Shown here piece after piece: positions 1-12,700 of a stretch of DNA of 64,000 nucleotides (the stretch's first letter is position 1; each line of letters starts with the position of its first letter). A model generated the notes under the pieces. That model searched no databases. It had not been told where the DNA came from and saw nothing but the letters and a program-made list of their open reading frames with translations. Source of the stretch: Diabrotica undecimpunctata (lineage: Eukaryota > Arthropoda > Insecta > Coleoptera > Chrysomelidae). The stretch covers positions 159,584,328 to 159,648,327 of the forward strand of contig NC_092806.1 in assembly GCF_040954645.1 (NCBI RefSeq), written 5' to 3'. Made by a program: the position numbers and the translations under genes.

Positions 1-577
1 AAATAACTCTCAGCCACAGAGTATGGAAAATAGAACAGGAGCAGAGCCCCGAGAGCACTAAGCTCTCGGAGAGCCCGTGAGGGACTGACCTGGCTGACCT
101 GAAAATCGCCAATATTTATATGCGCTGTTCGAGCGATAAATAAGGATTTCCAGGTCAAGAGCCAATGGGAAAATTCGAGGCGGGGCGATGCGCATCGAAA
201 TGCGTACTAGTCAACAGACTATGGCATTTGATGACAAAACAATAAGAGAGATTTTCCAAGGAGGAAATGATGAAACCGATGAAATCCGACTTAAGAACAG
301 TGAAAGTAGAAAAATGGAAACAAAATGTAGAAAATAGAGAGCAATGCGAGAAAATCTTCAAAAGTATAGAAGTAATAGCGGTATGTCCATATATTGTCTA
401 CTTTCCGTAGATTTTCTAATTATTTTACTACAATAAACTGCTATAATTAATTGGTTTTCATATTAAAGATCGTAGATATGGTTCTCGAGCATTCGAACTC
501 GCTTAAGAAGCGTGTATCTTTATACTCAGCTCTAGATACTAATATAAAAAAAATCTAATATCAATAGGACTACTTAC
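1..577. other. OAT intron sequence at window edge, nothing recognised
   Basis: No OAT C-terminal exon, RNA gene or recognisable transposon protein is seen on either strand. The short reading frame at 155-361 has no family features. Confidence 0.5.
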
Positions 578-790
578 TTCTATTAATATCGATAGCGTTC
601 AATAATCCTTTGCCTCTGACATCCATCACAATCGGATTTCCATTGTTCAGCTTTTTCCTTAACTCTACCCTGAACATTTCCCCTAATTTAAAAGCGTTTT
701 CAGCCAAATTTTCATCTTCGAGTACTTCTAGAGCTGTTATAGCTACTTTTGATGCTAACGGATTACCACCGAAGGTAGAACCATGCGTCC
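578..790 (-). CDS. Oat: OAT exon 5
   Basis: The acceptor AAATTTTAG precedes GGACGCATGG, restoring the [13 protein letters not shown] block. It encodes [22 protein letters not shown] and [16 protein letters not shown] and ends at phase 1 before a strong GTAAGTAG donor. The following exon is not in the 577 bases to the left. Confidence 0.94.
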
Positions 791-3700
791 CTAAAATTTA
801 AAAATAAACACATTGCTTTATGAACAGTCTTTTAGTGCGTATGTTATTCGGTTTTCGGTACAGACTATTCAGGACCACAAAAATATAATTTCTAAAAATT
901 CGCGTATGTTCGGTAGACAATACTGTGTTGCGTAACAACAACATTTAATATTTTTATTCAATTTTGTCATTTGATCATATCATCATATCACACTAAATAT
1001 TAATATTCAAAAGAACTTTCTAGACATAAGCTTCTAAAGTCGTCAAAGAATCATAACAATGAAACGATCATTAGTAATTTCCAAATTATCAGTTTGAGTC
1101 ATTCGAAAAATTCTAACAGAAAGGCAAGTTGAAAAATATCCTTCTCCGGTAGTTTTACCAATGAAAGGAGAGTTAAAGGTAATGTAAATGTAAACAGATC
1201 CTTTATATAAGTCGAGGGTCAGGGGGACGATTTCTTAATTTTAAGAAACCGTTATGAGCTGGATGTGATTCAAGGGGGCGAGTTGACATCAGTTCGAATC
1301 CAGCATTGGATGCACTTTTACATTTTACTCTTCTTGTTCTTCTTCTTCTTCTTCTTCGTCTAGCCATTCACGTCCACATCTGAACATAAGCCTCTTCAAG
1401 TCTTCCTTTAGATTGTTTTTTATTGTACGCTACTTGTAGCCAATTTTTCCCGGCAGTCCTTAACAGATCATCTGTCCATCTCATATTAGGTCTGCCTCTG
1501 GGTCTTTTGTGTTGGTATGGTCTCCAGGTTAAAATTGATCTGTGCCATTTGTTTAGATCGCTCCTAGCTACATGTCCAGCGTATTCCCATTTCAACTTTA
1601 ATGATTTTTGCACCACATCGGTGACTTTGGTTTTCTGTCTTATCCATGTGTTTGTTTTCTTGTCCTTAAGTGATATACCTAGCATTGCTCTTTCCATCGC
1701 GTGTTGAGTGACTCTAAGTATATTCATATTCTTTTTTGTGATTGTCCATGTTTGTGCCGCATAAGTTAATATCGGAATAATGCATGCATCAAAAACTTTA
1801 GATCTAAGATGTAATTGAATTTGTTGATTTCTGAGTATATAGTTCAGTTTACCGAATGCTGCCCAAGCTAACTTTCTTCTTCTTTTTATTTCTTCAGTTT
1901 GAATTTCCCTATTTAGTATTATTTTTTATCCTAAGTATATATATTCTTCAACTTTTTCTATAACTTTATCGTTTATTATTGTCACGGTGTCTTCGGAGTG
2001 CATGACTTTTGTTTTGTTTAAATTCATTTTCAGTCCTATTTTAGAAGATTCGGTATATAGTTTTAAAAGCATGGTTTGCATTTCTTGTAGGTCAGTAGCT
2101 ATCAGGATTATGTCATCTGCAAATCGTAGATTACTGAGGTAGCGGCCATTGATGTTTTTTCCCTTATATTTCCAATTTAGGTTTTTAAAAACGTCCTCCA
2201 AAACTAAGGTGAACAGTTTGGGTGATAAAGTATCTCCTTGTTTGACTCCCCTGTTTAATGGTACAGGGTTCGTGTGTTCATTTTCATTTAGGTAGTATGT
2301 AGCTGTAGCTTGGTTCATAGTTTCTTTTATTAAGTTAATATATCTGCTGTCTATTCTACAATTTTGCATTGCGTTTATTACGGCCGTGTGTTCTATGGTA
2401 TCGAAAGCTTTTTCGTAGACTACAAATGCTAGGAAAACTGGAAACTTGTATTCGTTACATTTTTCTATTAATATTTTTGTGGTTAACAGGTGATCGGAAG
2501 TTGAATAGCCTTTTCTAAAACCTGCCTGTTCATATGGTTGGTATTCGTCTAATTTCCTTGTTAGTCGAGTAGTTATGACTTTGGTGAGTAATTTAAACAG
2601 GTGTGACAGTAGGCTGATGGGTCTGTAGTTTTCCAATTTTCGACTATCACCTTTCTTGTGTAATAAGATTACTTTAGAGTTGTTCCAGCTCTTAGGGACT
2701 TTGCCCTGATGTAAACAACTGTCCACAAGCTTAGTTACAATTGCAATTAGTTCCTTACCTCCTTCTAACATCATATCTGTGGTAATATTATCTTCTCCTG
2801 CAGCTTTATTTCTCTTCATATTTTCCAATGCTGTAGTTACCTCTGAAATTGTTACTTTTGGCATTATTTCTGATCCAACATTTTTTATTAATTTCCGTGC
2901 TGGTCTCATCTCATCATCTTGTTGATATGTTCTGTAAAGTTCTGTGTAAAATTCTTCTATTCGTATCAGTATGTTTTCTCTAGTTGTGATTTCATTTTCG
3001 TCTTTTCCCATTAATGATATCATCTGACGTCGTCCTAGTGTCGGTCTGAGGCATTTCATACTCTTATTTTTTTCAATAGTTGTTATTAATTTTTCGTTTT
3101 CTTTTCTTTTTTGTTGTCTGATTCCTTTTCTAATCTGCCTATTAAGTTCTCTATATTCGTCGGTTCCCCTTTTGTTAGATTTATTTAAGATCTTCCTTCT
3201 TTTTATTTGTTGTAATATTTCTTTGTCTAATTCATTGTATGTTGTTTTTGGTTTTTTCAGTTGCAGAAGGCTTTTATTCACTGTTTCGGTAATAAGGTTA
3301 TTCAAATCATCAATATCATTGGAGTTTATCTGCTGCATGCTAACTTGATTTAATGCATGCGCTATCTTTTTATTAAATTCACTATTTTTGATTTCTTCAG
3401 ATGTCCATTTGTATCTTTTTTCATGTATTCTTTTTCTTTCTAGTTTTTTGTTAATTATTAGTTTTGTTCTTATTAGTCTATGATCGCTTCCTAGGTCAAA
3501 CTGATTTAATACTGATACGTCTTCTACTAGGATTCTATTCTTCGTTAGGATATAATCTATTTCATTCTTTATCTTTTTATCGGGGCTCATCCATGTCCAT
3601 TTTCTGCTTGGTTTTTTATTAAAAAAGGAGTTCATTGAGTACATGTTATGTTCATTCATGAAATTGAGAAGCATTTCTCGTCTATCGTTTCTTTTCCCGT

Positions 3701-6700
3701 AGCCATAGTTACCAATTAAATGTTCGTAATCTTCCTCTTTTTTTGCCCAATTTAGCATTAAAATCTCCTAATAGTATTTCGTAATTTGCTTTATTTGTAT
3801 CTATAGCTGTTCTTATTTCATCATAAAATATTTCTACTTCTTCATCGTCGTGGCTTTTGGTCGGAGCGTACACTTGGATCACTTTCAGAGTGGTTCTTTT
3901 ATTAATCCTGATGATGAGATATGCTACTCTGTCTGATTTTACTCAGTTCGTGTCAATATTGCATCACCGACAAGTTATCTAGTTTTTTGCATATAAATTC
4001 AAGAGTACTAAATTTCGTAAATAAACTGTCGTAAGCAAGTTATCGGCATCCAACATATGTAGTTGTATTTGTTTAAATAGACTTGTTAAAACGTTCTTTG
4101 CGAAACTTTTATTTGTCCCAGTTTTCTGGGTAGTCCTTCAAAAACGTATAGAAAAGTGAACCTATTTCCTTAAGGACAAAACTTGTTCCCCAAGGGAAAA
4201 ACCTGCGACCTATGACTGGTGCGCGAAACAAAGGCATCAGGACAAGGTTTAAGGACAAACACACCTGCATCTTCGCACATACTGCTAAAATATCTTACTG
4301 TGAAGCCGTTGCGCGAGTAATTTGAGGATCGAGATTGATGATGATTTCTGTAGTTCCAAAAAGATTCTTCAAGAACGATTGAAGGAAGTCCTCATTGACG
4401 ACGGAGAAGATCCAGAAACACTCGAATTCTAGTCAACTGATAATTCAATCATAAAAAAAATAGATGAAAGTTACAGATATACCGATGGAAGATTCAGAGA
4501 AAGCTCTGAAACGATCAATCAGACTTCCAGAAAAACAGACGGAATTGGAATTCAATTTATATTATACCTACGCTGAATTTTAAAACATTTTATTTTTTTC
4601 TTCTTTTATGGAGTTAATCGATCTGTGCAGTCAAATTTGCAATTCATACCTGGTTCAATGACTAGCATAATATCATCGTTAGCTAAACAAGCTGATACCG
4701 GATACACACCACCTCCCAAGGCCTTTCCAAGGACCAGAATATCGGGCTTGACATTCTCGTAATCTACAGCCAGTCTTTTTCCCGTTCTTCCCAAGCCAGT
4801 CTGGATTTCGTCCGCAATCCAAAGAACGTTGTATTTGGTGCACAACTCTCTAACACCTTTGAGGTACCCTTCATCCGGTACTTTGATGCCAGCTTCACCT
4901 TGAATGGGTTCCACCATATAAGCACAGACTAAGGGATCTTGGAGGGATTTCTGCAAAAAAAATACCTAATAATAATGTTAGACAATACTTTTTGAACATC
5001 CCCTGTACTTACACAAACTGCATAATTGGTTTCCATGTCGTTATTTGTTTACAGTGAATTTATTAAGTCATAAAAACCTTAAATAACAATAAAATGAAAA
5101 GCGAAAAAATGGATTACAGCAGGATTAGTCAAATCAATTAATAAAAAAAATAAACTGTACAATCACATAAATGACAAACAACAAACAAAGAAAAAAAGGA
5201 GGCCTATATAGAATACCGTAAACAATTGAACATACTTTTGAAGGCTGCAAAGAAAAATTACTTTGAAGAAGAAATTATGAAAAATAATAAATCTAAAGTC
5301 AACAATAATTATTTTGAACTTAAATTGTGGCTTATTCCCATTAAAAATAGTAATTACAAGAGTACTTTTTGCACAACCCGGGTAAGCACTTAAAAATGTT
5401 TATGAGATGTTTTTCAAGGACACTGAGAACGAGTTTATAGAAAATTGTTGGCCAGAAATTCATACATTATTATTTTATCTTGTTAAGATCTATAATTATT
5501 ATATTTATGAATTTTTTCTTTTTTTTTTTAATTCGGGTGTTTTCTTTCATGTTATTGTTACGTTATTCCGTTTCTTTTTTGTTTTGTTTAAAAAAGTTCT
5601 TGAACTATAACGGTAACTCTATAACTGATCTTCTCAAACCACTCTTCATATAATTATATCCCCGTCCATTTCGTCGTGGTAATCAGCTGTTCCCTTCTTG
5701 GCCAAGAAAGTTAATTCGGCCCATGCCACAAAACCAGTTTCGCTTCCAGCATGAAGAAGAACAAACCGAGGACCTCTTTGGGTTGGAGCTTTCAGTTCAG
5801 TAGAGAGCCTTTTTATGAAGGCATCTCGTGGATTCTTGGTCTTTGTGTCCCTCCACTCCTTTTTGACTGAAGCAACGAAGGTAGTCCAAGATTCATCGGT
5901 ACAAACAAGGTTTACATTATCCATCTTCCTCAATGTTTTTATTTGTCTGAGGTACATGTGTCTGCACGATATGATATCTTTTCGTTTCATCATTATGGAA
6001 TCTCGACCTCTTTTACCATATTCAAAACCCATGTCATTTAGTAGCCTACGAAATGTGGTTTTTGAAAACACTGGTAGGTCCTCATCATCCTTCACTCTGT
6101 TCATTCTGCTGTCGATAGTTGGTGGTATGTTTTCCAAAAAAAATCATGAACAATTTTCCTTATTCGAGATTTTACTTCTTCATCGTAAGTATACTCACGT
6201 GGATTGGACTGGAAACTGTTTTTCTTCCTTTTTTGTACGGATTTCAGTTCGCCTTGCTAGGCCCCTTCGCAGATACAATAAATTTTTCGAACACTCATAC
6301 CGCACATTTTCGAAACTTTTTCCTAATAATAGTCAAGCTTTCACCATTTTTTAAGTTCAGATGATAGTTCAATACACTTAACACCACACGTTTTACTTGC
6401 ACACTAAGAGCCATACCCTGTTTGAAATTCACGAGAGATATTGGCAACGGCTCCATGATGTAGGTACTTTCATCCGCTTGCGAAAATGAAATAGAAATGA
6501 GCTTTCATAGTTTTTGCCAATAAGTTTTTGGTCTAATGACCAGTACCAAAATCGACAAAGAGACATGTTTGCTTTGCGTAGACATTAGGGATTAAAACTG
6601 ATTCGCTTCTCCTAATGACTTTATAATGATCTTTATTCCTCAAAAGTATGTGTATATTTTTCTTCATGTTATTGTTTAGTTCGACAATGTAACTCTTATT

Positions 6701-9700
6701 TATACATAATTGATGGATTCGACCGTTACTTGATCGAAATTCATTTTATGTAACAATAAAACACTGAAAACTTTGTTTTCAAAACTTCCACAAAATTTAT
6801 TTTAAATTCTTATCACTACAGCTGTTTCGGCTGATTGCCTTTCTCAAGTGATCTGTTTTTGGCATGGGTTTACACTTTATAGTCTCTAATGAAATATGTT
6901 GAGGAGGGGAGAACTGTTTGTCTCAAGCTGGTCATTCAGAATTATATCTGTGTTTTTTAATTTGTTGATTTCCATAGATTCTAACAAAGATAGCTTAAGG
7001 CCTTTATTTTGAATGTGTAGAATTTAAATTCGTCATTAAAAGAATGATTATGATCTAGAAGGTGAAGTGCGTATGTAGAATCTGTTTTTCTATTATTGAA
7101 AGCCCTTTTATGTTCTGCTATTCGTTTATTAAAATTTCTACCTGTTTGACCAATGTAAGTTTTTGGGCAGTCGCCACATTTAAGTTTGTACTGCGACTGC
7201 CCAAAAACTTACATTGGTCAAACAGGTAGAAATTTTAATAAACGAATAGCAGAACATAAAAGGGCTTTCAATAATAGAAAAACAGATTCTACATACGCAC
7301 TTCACCTTCTAGATCATAATCATTCTTTTAATAACGAATTTAAAATTCTACACATTCAAAATAAAGGCCTTAAGCTATCTTTGTTAGAATCTATGGAAAT
7401 CAACAAATTAAAAAACACAGATATAATTCTGAATGACCAGCTTGAGACAAACAGTTCTCCCCTCCTCAACCTATTTCATTAGAGACTATAAAGTGTAAAC
7501 CCATGACAAAAACAGATCACTTGAGGAAAGCAATCAGCCGAAACCGCTGTAGTGATAAGAATTTAAAATAAATTTTGTGGAAGTTTTGAAAACAAAGTTT
7601 TCAGTGTTTTATAATCTTATTTATACATCTGTGATTGAATCATGCTTTATAGTCTTTTATACAACCTTAGGCAATTGTTGTGTGCGAGTATATTCCAGTG
7701 CTATGATTCTTAAATCCGGTCCTGATGCGCCGCTCGGGGCAAACCATCAATGTAGTCGGCCGTTCTCCCTTAAGAAATACATTGCCTATCTTACCTGCAG
7801 TGCATTCTAACTGTAGTTTCTACTATAGAAGTCGAATCAACCTCTTTGTCAGCAAAATTCTCGAATTCCTTATCTATATTTTTCTGGAATCTCGTGTTAA
7901 AGTGCTGATTCGGCGTTGGTACCTTCCATGGAACTCTAGAACAGATGTTCGTGTATATAAACTGTAGGCTCCTTTGAACAGTCAGTCGATAAGTGTTTTT
8001 GTAAGTGATACCCATGTTATTGTTGGCAATAAGTAGTATTGTATTTATAATTATTAATGAGATATTTGTTATTTAGTGAGTTTATTTTGTAAAATTAGTT
8101 AAACTACGTATTTCACTTAATTCCTGAACCTACAGAAGAACGTAACAATATCTTCTCTTGCTTTTTATTGCTATTTATTGATTTTTACAAGAATGGAGAT
8201 GATTGTCCCTTCTGAAATATTTCCCTACATATTATACACAAATACTATCTTTATGTTTTTAACGGGTACCTACTTCTTTGTCTCTGACCTTCTTTTTTGG
8301 ATCACATACGAACTTAACCTATTATAACCTAACCTAACTAATATTGTTAGTAAAATTGTAGTAAATTTACCTCTAAAGCTTTCAAATCGTTGTAAGGTAC
8401 GCAGCTGAATCCCGGTAGAAATGGTCCGTAGTCTTCAAAGCATAAAGGATCTGTCGATGAGGAACATGCCGCTAATGATCGTCCCCAAAAATTATCCACA
8501 GCAAAAATAATCTTTGCTTGGTCCTTGGCGATTTTCTTTTTCCTGTAGCCCCATTTTCTAGCTAGTTTACAAGCCGTATCTCCTGCCTCGACACCTAAAA
8601 CGTAGTTTACCCTAAGCGTGACATTGATAAAGATAAATAAGGGTGAAAGAACAATTACAAAAAATGCGTCTAACCTGTATTCATAGGCAACAATTTGTCG
8701 TATCCAAACAACTTGGTGATCACTTCAGCATATTGGCCCAACTGGTCTGAAAAGAAGGCTCTGGAAGTGTGGTGCAAAACGGAGCTTTGTTCGTGTAATG
8801 CTTTTAATATTTTGGGATGGCAATGTCCGAAATTATTGGCTGAGTAGCCGCTTAAGAAGTCGAAATATTTTTTACCTTCTACGTCCCAAACAAACACACC
8901 TAAAACAATAATAAATGTATAGTGTGTTATAGTAATCGAAGAAAAGTGTAATAAGACTCTAGACAAGAACAAGTAAAAAGGAGTAGGAATGGATTTTTTT
9001 TTTCTTGGCAATCGGGCTAAGTGCCCATCCAGCCAGCAGCAAATGTGTAATAACGTTCACTTAAATTAACCTATTCTAACTAAACTAAATACACTACAAT
9101 TCTGGAAATTAAAAGAAGACTACGATGGGAGAGGAACTAGGATTACTTTTCGCACCTAGGGGTCATTCAAGGTGACTCACAGACAGAAAGTGTAGACCAC
9201 GGAAAGTATAGGTAAAAAGGTAAAATATTTGGCGAGTCAACAGAGGTAACGAGCTTAACACCTACACTAAAGTTTTAAGTTACACATTTTAATAAACTTA
9301 AGAATAATTTCATATACCTTGTACATATTTAATGATATCAAATAAAGTAGATTGAAAGGGGGGTATATTTTTTGCAATAATAAACTATTAATAGGTTCTT
9401 GTCTTTGTAATTCAAATTTACTACAAGCATAAAAAATGTGATCTAAGTCGCAAACCACATTGCAAGTTTCACAAAGTTCGGTGTTGACTACACCGATTTT
9501 AGGAAAGGATTACGAAAAGTAATTTTGAAGAGGTGGATTCCAAAAGGTCTGTTGCATAACAACAATATCTAATATTTTTATTTTATTTTTGTATCATATT
9601 ATTATATCACAGTGTATATTAGTTTAGATTTATAAAATTCCTTTGTACCATCTAAGAATCTGTACGGCGTCGATAGCTTGCATTCAAATAAATTTCTAGA

Positions 9701-12700
9701 CATAAGCTTCTAAAATCATTAAAGAATTATAACCAAATTTTCCAAATTATCGGTTTGAATCATTCGGAAATTCCCAAAATTAACGAAAGTTGAAAAATAC
9801 CCTTCTCAGGTAATTAATTTTACCAATGAAAGGAAAGTCGAAGGTATTTTAAATGTAAACATATCCGTTAGATACGTCGAGGGGGCCAGGGGGAGATTTC
9901 TTAATGTTAAGAAACGATTACTAGCCGAGTGATTGAAATCAGTTTTGCATCAGTTCGAATCCAGCATTGGATGAGCTCTAGGCTCCTACTCGCGCCAGCC
10001 GCACTTCAGAAGGTTTAGCACAGTCGGTATATTAATAAGTTTTACTCAGTTCGTGTCAATATTGTATCACCGACAAGTTATCTAGTTTTATAGTTTCATA
10101 AAGTTTAGTTTCATAAATCAGCTATCGTAAGCAAGTTATCGGCGTCCAAAATACGTTGTTGTAATTGTTTTAATAGACTTGTTAAAACAATCTTTTCGAA
10201 ACTTTCATTTGTCCCAGTTTTCTGGGTGGTCCTTCAAAGAAGTAATAAAGTGAACCTATTTCCCTAAAGACAAAACTTGTTCCCCAAGGGAAAATTCCAG
10301 CGACCTATGACTGGTGCGCGAGGACAAGGTGTAAGGACAAACACACCTGCATCTTCGCTCAAGGTCTTAAGTCAAAAAAGTAAATTTTTCAGAAACGTAT
10401 TTTTTTTATGTTTAAGAATATAATTAAATGTTACTTTGGAATAGAATCAGTCATGTAATTTGCAGGTTCAAATTCTTGTTTCAAGACAATTGAAAGTAAA
10501 ATTTGAACACAAAATGATGGCTTTTAAGAAGTTAAACATTTGGTTTTTATTTTCAAAACGACCTTAAGTCAGTGACTTAAGCACTTTTGGAAAATTCATG
10601 TGGGAGACAGATTCTTATTATTATTCATTTATAAGTTTATTGATTATCAGAACTTGTCTTTAAGATGTCAGCAAAGGTTTAATAACTATAACTAACTACA
10701 AGTACATAATTAAAAATTAATTTTTATTCATTAAAATCAATTATTCCAATTTTTGTCACAATTTGAAAAGTAAAGTTTAAAAATCCTTCAAATAAAAGGC
10801 TCTAGTTCATCATACACTACTGTATTTTGCATATTGGTAAGTGCAGTATCATAAGTCTTTTGAACTATCAGATAATGAAATAAATTTGAGAAGGTTTTCC
10901 ACATATTTTTCCTTCTTTTCACTTATATGATTCACTAATGGCGTAGACTTCACTGTACTGTACACTCCCAGCTAATTGCGTCTTTTTTTTTAACTTTAAA
11001 AGTTCTAGAATGGCCACAGTAGGTATTTTTAGCTTCAATGTCTTTACTACTTTTATTTGAAAATGAAAAAACTCATTGTTCACGCATTAAAAAAGGGAGC
11101 ATCTTCAATAAAACTCGTTTTGAGCATCAATGAAATCAAAAAGTTCCCAGTCTTTTCTTAAAACTATAGCTGTAGCTGAACATGCAAACACTGTGTAGTA
11201 CTCCTCTTGTTCAACTGATTCTTTTCTTCTAAATATTTTTTCAAAACATCCAAATACTCTATCAGGAGGCATAAATCTATGTCCCCTGATTGGAAAGCAA
11301 TGCTGAATATCACTAAACACTCTGGAAATCTGCATATAAATAAGTAGGAAACCCAAAATATTTTGATTTTTATTTTGTCCACTGCAAGCATCAGAAAACA
11401 GTTGTTATGTCAATGATTTCGCTAGAACATTTTTAAACTTGTCTTCCAAAATCCCCAAAAAGTTATACAGAGCTGAAACTACTTTATTTGAGCCTCGCCC
11501 ACTCTGATTTTCCGTCCATGTGTACACAAAAGTATTAGTAGAATCTTGTGTATCATCCATCAATACAAAAGTAAGATTAAAAACCCAAATTTGTCGAGAA
11601 TAAAACACCTCACTAACTCTTAGTTTTGTTCCATGTCAAAAGATACCTTAACTACATTAGCTTCTGTTCTTTTAAGCAGTTCATAAAGCTCATAAAGCTC
11701 GTAACTTATGCAATTTTTACTTAGTAATAAGGGAAGCTTTCTCTTGAAGGTCTTTGCATAAATTTATTTCACTTTTTGTTAGATCACAAAATGAACAAAC
11801 GTCTGTCTTTGGACTGCCAAAACTTAGATTGAATTTCGTCAGGAAGATCTTGAAGAACTTTGAGTAAGATGCAAGTGAGTTCTTCTGTTCTTTTTGAGTC
11901 TGTTTCCAAATACGGCAAATTTTTTAATAGATAACTCAGGGCTAAAGTAACCGCGGACGCACTTATCCCGACCATAATGACTTTCAAAGCACTTTAATGA
12001 TTTTATGAAATCAATCATTGATTGAGCTCTTTGGGTTTTATCCTAGCTCCACCTTACTTTTCACAAGGACATTCTCTTGACTCTTTTAAAGCTTTAGCTA
12101 ATCGATTCAATCTTTTTGATGAAAATTGTGTGATGGACAGGAATGTGGAATTACACACACTTAATAAAACACCATTTTTGTCTGTCGTATGAAGTATTTT
12201 GTAACTGTTCGAGATCGTGGATTTGTTTGATTTCTAGGCCTATGTTGCTTCGACTCTTGATTGAGAAGGTATTTGAATACGTAGTATTCGAAGTGGTATT
12301 TGAAGTTGTTCTGATCAGCAGCAGTCTTATGTGAGTAGATTTTATCATAAAAGCTACTTACATCATTAGAAGTCAATAGATATGCCTTACAAACATCAGC
12401 TTTATGAGCACAAACAATGCAAGGATCTGGATGAGCTTCTTTAATATTTCTTGCGAATTTCTTGAGATTTTTGTCTCGCATGTCATTATTTTTCTCTCGC
12501 TTTCTCTTTTTGGCACTATTAATGTCATTTACAGATACTGAAAATTGTAACGATTTATTTTGCCTACCATAGGGGTAGAAAATTAGGGGAAGAGAAAATA
12601 TGGGGGTGGAGAAGGATAAGCAAAATAATCGCTACTTGTGCGAACGGGCACTCAGGTTTTGGCAGGAGAGCTGGGGTCGTGGATAAGTAAAAGACAAGAG

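Larger units (their letters stand above)
6758..7610. mobile_element. Inverted pair of Penelope-like element 3' ends (palindrome)
   Basis: Arms 6758-7174 and 7193-7610 are near-identical reverse complements around an 18-base spacer. Each arm encodes a GIY-YIG endonuclease C-terminus followed by a hammerhead-like motif. The plus arm is open; the minus arm lacks one T near 7023 and is frameshifted. Penelope-like elements (PLEs) are known to insert as inverted or partial terminal copies. The repeat lies in OAT intron 3. Confidence 0.85.

Noticed and set aside
610..801. Plus-strand 63-codon frame
   Set aside because: Antisense of OAT exon 5; the minus strand gives the true protein with correct splice sites.
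1285..1310. tRNA gene call around GTTCGAATCC
   Set aside because: No cloverleaf can be folded; the B-box-like motif is in a dispersed repeat.
1423..1707. Plus-strand 94-codon frame
   Set aside because: Antisense shadow of the RTE LINE C-terminal coding region.
5815..6354. Plus-strand 179-codon frame
   Set aside because: Antisense shadow of the mariner-type transposase relic; no own domain.
10363..10600. CTTAAGTCA motifs as a TIR of transposase copy A
   Set aside because: Three copies lie on the left side, but no inverted partner was found right of 12.5 kb.
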